Assembly (NCBI RefSeq): GCF_009728465.1
Contig: NZ_WOCD01000003.1
Coordinates: 806,001-870,000, forward strand
Reading direction: 5' to 3'
Length of the DNA: 64,000 bases
DNA from: Psychrosphaera haliotis
Lineage (GTDB): Bacteria; Pseudomonadota; Gammaproteobacteria; Enterobacterales; Alteromonadaceae
Shown here: piece after piece, positions 60,261 to 64,000 of the stretch
Layout: the number at the start of each line of letters is the position of its first letter
Numbering within the stretch: the first letter of the stretch is position 1
Translations under genes and position numbers: made by a program
The notes under the pieces: model-generated
The model's database searches: none
Told to the model about the DNA's origin: nothing
What the model saw: only the letters and a program-made list of their open reading frames with translations

Positions 60261-61232
60261 ATGAATATAAAAAACATTCTCGAACTGGCTGAAAATGACA
60301 TGCAAGAAGTAAACGCATGCATAGCAGCGCAATTAAAATCTGATGTCGCTTTAATTAACCAATTAGGGATGTATATCGTTAATAGTGGTGGCAAACGAAT
60401 AAGGCCCATGCTGACTGTTTTGGCTGCCCAGGCTCTTGGTTATAAAGGTGATAAGCATCACACTTTAGCTGCAATCATAGAGTTTATTCATACTGCTACA
60501 CTACTGCACGATGATGTAGTAGACGAGTCTACTCTGCGCAGAGGAAAGGAAACAGCAAACGCTGTTTTTGGTAATCAAGCCAGTGTTTTGGTTGGTGACT
60601 TTTTATATACCCGCTCTTTCCAGATGATGGTAACGCTAGACTCAATGCGAGTCATGAATATTTTGGCAGATGCTACAAACACAATTTCTGAAGGCGAGGT
60701 TTTACAGTTAATGAACTGTAATGATCCAGATACCACAGAAAAAAGTTACTTTGATGTTATCTATGGCAAAACAGCCCGTTTATTTGAAGCTGCGACTCAG
60801 TTAGCTGCAATCATTTCTGGTGCGAATGAGAACATTGAGAAAGCCATGCAGCTTTACGGCATGCATTTAGGCACCGCATTCCAGTTAATTGACGATGTTA
60901 TGGATTACAGTTCTGATGCCGACGATATGGGAAAAAATGTAGGCGATGATCTTGCAGAAGGGAAACCAACATTACCTTTGCTTTACGCAATGTGGAATGG
61001 CAATGAGCAACAAACTGCACTCATAAAAGACGCCATAGAAAATGCAAATGGAATGGACAACTTTGACGCTATCATGTTGGCATTAAAGGAAACTAAAGCC
61101 ATTGAATACGTTACTGAAAAAGCCGAAATAGAAGCAGATAAAGCAATTGAAGCATTATCTTTGATTCAGGACAATCCATTTAAACAAGCATTAATAGGCT
61201 TAGCCCATACTGCCGTAAATCGCACAGCCTAA
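60261..61232 (+). CDS. ispB: Octaprenyl diphosphate synthase
   Basis: 323 residues, trans-polyprenyl synthase. The two Asp-rich motifs are LLHDDVVDES and QLIDDVMDY; GGKRIRPML and YGKTARLFE bind the substrates. Makes the side chain of ubiquinone. Divergent from rplU-rpmA as in E. coli; the ribosome site is weak. Confidence 0.96.
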   Translation: MNIKNILELAENDMQEVNACIAAQLKSDVALINQLGMYIVNSGGKRIRPMLTVLAAQALGYKGDKHHTLAAIIEFIHTATLLHDDVVDESTLRRGKETANAVFGNQASVLVGDFLYTRSFQMMVTLDSMRVMNILADATNTISEGEVLQLMNCNDPDTTEKSYFDVIYGKTARLFEAATQLAAIISGANENIEKAMQLYGMHLGTAFQLIDDVMDYSSDADDMGKNVGDDLAEGKPTLPLLYAMWNGNEQQTALIKDAIENANGMDNFDAIMLALKETKAIEYVTEKAEIEADKAIEALSLIQDNPFKQALIGLAHTAVNRTA

Positions 61233-61239
61233 TAAACAT

Positions 61240-61269
61240 CGGCCTGATAATCTATAGCTCCTCAGGCCG
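61240..61269. other. Perfect hairpin after ispB
   Basis: CGGCCTGA/TCAGGCCG, 8 bp with a 14-nt loop, eight bases after the ispB stop. There is no T tract, so it may stabilise the mRNA end or act with Rho rather than as an intrinsic terminator. Confidence 0.45.
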
Positions 61270-61378
61270 CCTCCACTAATTACCTAATAAATAAAGTAAT
61301 ACGACAGTATTAAAACCATCTATAGTTAAATAAATGCACCCATTTCTGTTATTTAATTTTTAACTAGGTTTACCAGCT

Positions 61379-62160
61379 ATGAACGTCTTGATATCTCTGT
61401 TGGTTTTGTTGTGCTTGGTTACTAGCTGCAAACTTGAAGCCTTACCAACCCCAAAAAATCTAAAACACATAACGATATACTCTACTATGACTTGGGCCAG
61501 ACAGGCGGTTGGATTCCATATCAGAAAGGTGCTAATGCCGGTAGTATTGGTGTGTTTGAAGAAGTGATAAATCGCATTTCTAATATTTCTGGCATTCCTT
61601 TTAAATCTGTTAACTTTCCTCCTAAACGAGCGGAAAAAGCACTTCTTAGTGGCTTAGTTGACTTTGATTTTATGTGTTTAGAGTGGTTTACAAATGGTAT
61701 TGATGAATCTAAGTTTGTGGTTACTGAGCCCATCTTCCAAATATCAGAAATGTTTGTTGTAAAAAAAGCAACTCAGCATAATCTCACCTCCCCTCATTCA
61801 TACTTTGGTAAAGACATTGGTACTATCGCGGGATATTTTTATCTTAATGACAACAAATTTAATCGAATCGATTTTTTAAATGAGCAACAAGTTATTTTAG
61901 GTTTAAAGAACGATCGGTTCGGAGTCGCTATTCTTGAGCGGGAAGTAGCCCGACACTGGGCTAAAGTGCATGACGTTGATATTGATTTCCCTCTGGTTCA
62001 TACCACTGGGTTAATTCGATTACGTCTTCGTATTGAGAACTTAATACACCTTAAAAAAATAAATGAGGCCATAATTACCATACGAAAAAATGGAGACTTA
62101 AGAGACATTCTCAACAAGCATGCTTTAACTTCACACATTCCCAATGAGAATGACGAGTAG
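61379..62160 (+). CDS. Periplasmic solute-binding-like protein, frameshifted near start
   Basis: A signal peptide with possible lipobox (LVTSC, residues 13-17) is in frame 1 from ATG 61379. From about 61488 the protein continues in another frame: YYDLGQTGGWIPYQKGANAGSIGVFEEVI and AEKALLSGLVDFDFMCLEW resemble family 3 solute-binding proteins. A missing A in the A6 run at 61453-61458, or an indel up to 61488, reconciles the frames. Corrected length about 260. Substrate unknown; no transporter genes adjoin. Confidence 0.65.
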
Positions 62161-62260
62161 CGTTTAACCTCCTTCTCAAAATATCTTCGCGGAATAAACC
62201 AATCTGTTTATTTTTCTATTTGTTTTTCTATTTTTTTTCTATTTATTTAATGACCAGCCT

Positions 62261-62286
62261 GTTATTTCGTAAAAAACCGAAATAAC
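62261..62286. promoter_or_regulatory. Operator 1 upstream of sdpR
   Basis: A perfect inverted repeat GTTATTTCG-N8-CGAAATAAC, the size an ArsR-type dimer would cover. A near-copy lies 41 bp downstream, about four helical turns. Confidence 0.65.
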
Positions 62287-62301
62287 ACTTGTTTACTTTT
62301 T

Positions 62302-62327
62302 GTTATTTCGGTAAGTTACGAAATACA
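62302..62327. promoter_or_regulatory. Operator 2 upstream of sdpR
   Basis: GTTATTTCG-N8-CGAAATAC, the same left arm and spacer as operator 1, with the right arm one A short of its pair. It ends 21 bp before the sdpR ATG, so binding would block transcription or initiation. Confidence 0.6.
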
Positions 62328-62348
62328 GATTATAAATAAAGGTAATTT

Positions 62349-62632
62349 ATGGCTGATATTTATCAAGCATTGTCGAGCCCTGTAAGGCGGGAGATCTTAG
62401 CTATGCTAAAAAAGAAGATCTCACTGCTGGCGATATTTCCGAGCAAATAGATATCGCAAAATCTACATTGTCAGGTCACTTCAATGTCTTAAAGGAGGCT
62501 GGACTTGTCGTAACCGTTAAGTCAGGAACCACCATTACATATTCACTTAATACCTCTGTAGTTGAAGAGTTAATGAGTGGGTTAATAAACTTGTTTGGTA
62601 GTAATAGTAAAAATGAAAAGGACAACGTATGA
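62349..62632 (+). CDS. sdpR: ArsR-family autorepressor (SdpR-like), frameshifted
   Basis: Frame 1 gives DIYQALSSPVRREILAML, then fails after the A-run at about 62408-62413. Adding one A gives KKEDLTAGDISEQIDIAKSTLSGHFNVLKEAGLV, a clear ArsR winged helix, to a stop overlapping the sdpI ATG (ATGA). About 94 residues after correction. SdpR represses its own sdpRI operon in Bacillus; here two operators are present. An indel error is more likely than loss. Confidence 0.8.
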
Positions 62633-63279
62633 ATTCAGTAAAGGTTAGTATCTTAATTACACTTGCCACCGTTATTGCGAGTGTAGCAACACTGGTTAAC
62701 CTCCCAGAGGGTTTAACTCTTCCTATCCATTGGAACATAAATGGAGAAGTAGATCGCTTCGCTGATGCGACTCACGCTCTATTAATGCCGCCTGCCATTA
62801 TGATTGGTACACTGACATTGTTGTTCGTGCTTAAATATATTGAGCCTAGAAAACAGAACTTACTAGATTCACTCCAAGCCGCAAAAGCCATAATAACGGC
62901 TATCATCGTATTTTTTGCGGTGATTGAAGCAAGCTATATCGCTTTGATAATGGGCGTTGATTTTGAAATGCATAAAGTTATTTTGTCAGCCGTAGGTGCA
63001 TTATTCATAGTAACTGGAAACTACATGACTAAAACGAGAAGCAACTTTTTTATTGGAATAAAAACACCCTGGACACTAAGTAGTGACAGTGTTTGGAAAA
63101 AGACTCATCGACTAGGTGGGAAACTATTCATGATCGCAGGTTTACTCATCATTGTTCTAATTCCTCTTATCGACAATCAAGTCCTAAAGTTCGTTCTTCC
63201 CATAGTGGTGCTTCCAGCCGCGCTTATTCCCGTTGCGTACTCTTGGTGGGCCTGGAGGCAGGAGCAGGAGCAAAGCTAG
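62629..63279 (+). CDS. sdpI: SdpI-family membrane protein
   Basis: 216 residues with about six spans; the DUF1648-like start LPIHWNINGEVDRFADA and RSNFFIGIKTPWTLSSDSVWKKTHRLGGKLF identify SdpI. In B. subtilis SdpI gives immunity to the SdpC toxin and signals to SdpR. No toxin gene is in the window, so it may protect against foreign peptides. Translationally coupled to sdpR. Confidence 0.88.
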   Translation: MNSVKVSILITLATVIASVATLVNLPEGLTLPIHWNINGEVDRFADATHALLMPPAIMIGTLTLLFVLKYIEPRKQNLLDSLQAAKAIITAIIVFFAVIEASYIALIMGVDFEMHKVILSAVGALFIVTGNYMTKTRSNFFIGIKTPWTLSSDSVWKKTHRLGGKLFMIAGLLIIVLIPLIDNQVLKFVLPIVVLPAALIPVAYSWWAWRQEQEQS

Positions 63280-63321
63280 TAATACAGACAAGTAGAATAA
63301 CGTCTTACAATAATTCAGATA

Positions 63322-63350
63322 TAAAAAAAGCACCCTAAGGTGCTTTTTCT
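63322..63350. terminator. Bidirectional terminator between sdpI and mdh
   Basis: GCACC/GGTGC with CTAA loop, seven A before and five T after; lies between the convergent sdpI and mdh genes. Confidence 0.85.
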
Positions 63351-63371
63351 TTAATATAAACAGGCAGTATA

Positions 63372-64000
63372 TTACTTACCGTTTACAAACTCTTCACCAA
63401 GAGTAATGTCGCCACGTAAGCCTTCAATCATGTCAGCTTTACATTTTTCTTCAAAGTCGCTTAGGTCGCCATAGTGGAAAATCTCTTCAACACCATTCTT
63501 ACCAATTAGTACTGGCTGAGCAAAGAAGCGCGCATCTTCACTGTTCACTTCAACATATGTGTATTCAAATACGTCGTCTTCACCATTAATTGCGTCAACA
63601 AGGCTTAAGCAGAAACGAGCTGCTGCAAGACCCATTGATAAAGTAGCAGAAACCGCCACCCGCTTTTGCTTCAACAACTTCAGTACCCGCATTCTGGATA
63701 CGGTGAGTCAGTTTCTCAAGCTCTTCTTGAGTGAACTCAGCACCTTCAACTTGAGAAAGAAGAGGTAAAATTGTAGTACCGCTGTGACCACCAATTACTG
63801 GAACAACGATATCTTCACAGTTTAGGCCTTTTGCTTCAGCAACAAATGCTTCTGCACGGATTACGTCTAGCGTAGTAACACCAAATAATTTAGCTGGGTT
63901 GTACTTGCCTTTCGCTTTTAAAGTTTCAGCAGCAATAGCAACCGTTGTATTAACAGGGTTAGTGATAATTGCTGTCATTGCTTCTGGGCAATGGTCTGCA
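63372..64000 (-). CDS. mdh: Malate dehydrogenase, C-terminal part, frameshifted
   Basis: From the right edge: [52 protein letters not shown] (catalytic His) are textbook Mdh. The frame breaks in GGTTTCT (minus strand 63654-63648): one T fewer gives GGGSATLSMG, as in the family, and the rest runs to the stop at 63372. The N-terminal NAD-binding half is outside the window. Central TCA enzyme, so a true null is unlikely. Confidence 0.93.

Noticed and set aside
61326-61356. TTAAATAA/TTATTTAA inverted repeat before the solute-binding gene
   Set aside because: Only A and T; expected by chance in this base composition.

Overview
The window is AT-rich gammaproteobacterial chromosome. Gene content and order suggest a marine member of the Alteromonadales, close to Colwelliaceae or Pseudoalteromonadaceae (inference, no database search). 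Several blocks follow the E. coli-type order exactly: fldB/xerD-dsbC-recJ; lepA-lepB-rnc-era-recO-pdxJ-acpS; rpoE-rseA-rseB-rseC divergent from nadB; sdhE-ygfX beside ygfZ; queA-tgt-yajC-secD-secF; rplU-rpmA-obgE divergent from ispB; and mdh at the right edge. No tRNA, rRNA, intact insertion sequence or CRISPR array was seen. Layout. 1-2.6 kb: the start of a Tsx-like porin gene, then a small accessory segment (a Fic protein plus a broken tyrosine recombinase) bracketed by a 20-bp direct repeat. 2.7-20.8 kb: exported and accessory functions, namely a met-zincin protease, GNAT acetyltransferase, lipoprotein GlpQ, a very large protease/propeller/barrel protein, a ParDE toxin-antitoxin pair, a GH31 glycosidase, a secreted endonuclease with lamin-tail domains, a DUF3034 protein followed by a globin lipoprotein, PpiC and a membrane-bound ToxR-like regulator. 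20.8-25 kb: fldB, xerD, dsbC, recJ. 25-32 kb: a His-rich FtsX-type ABC exporter, an S46 dipeptidyl-peptidase, an M1-like peptidase and a patatin. 32-45.7 kb: housekeeping operons for lipid and cofactor synthesis, RNA processing, translation, sigma-E envelope stress and NAD synthesis. 45.9-57.5 kb: an MCP-PilZ chemoreceptor, a CsrB-like regulatory RNA with an upstream UvrY/GacA-type palindrome, the Sec accessory and queuosine genes, and a REC-REC-PAS-GGDEF-EAL protein. 57.5-64 kb: folA, obgE, ribosomal proteins L27 and L21, ispB, a solute-binding protein, an SdpR/SdpI pair with two matching operators, and the 3' part of mdh. Themes. Six genes (the lamin-tail endonuclease, recO, obgE, the solute-binding protein, sdpR, mdh) are each broken by a single small indel. 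Three carry one extra T inside the same heptamer GGTTTCT, and the other three lie at or near A-runs. obgE and mdh are normally indispensable or central, so systematic sequencing error is the leading explanation, with recoding as the alternative. The region is also rich in short tandem repeats (8-bp, 5-bp, 15-bp and 7-bp-like units), mostly between genes. Strong intrinsic terminators sit inside two operons (yajC|secD and rseA|rseB).
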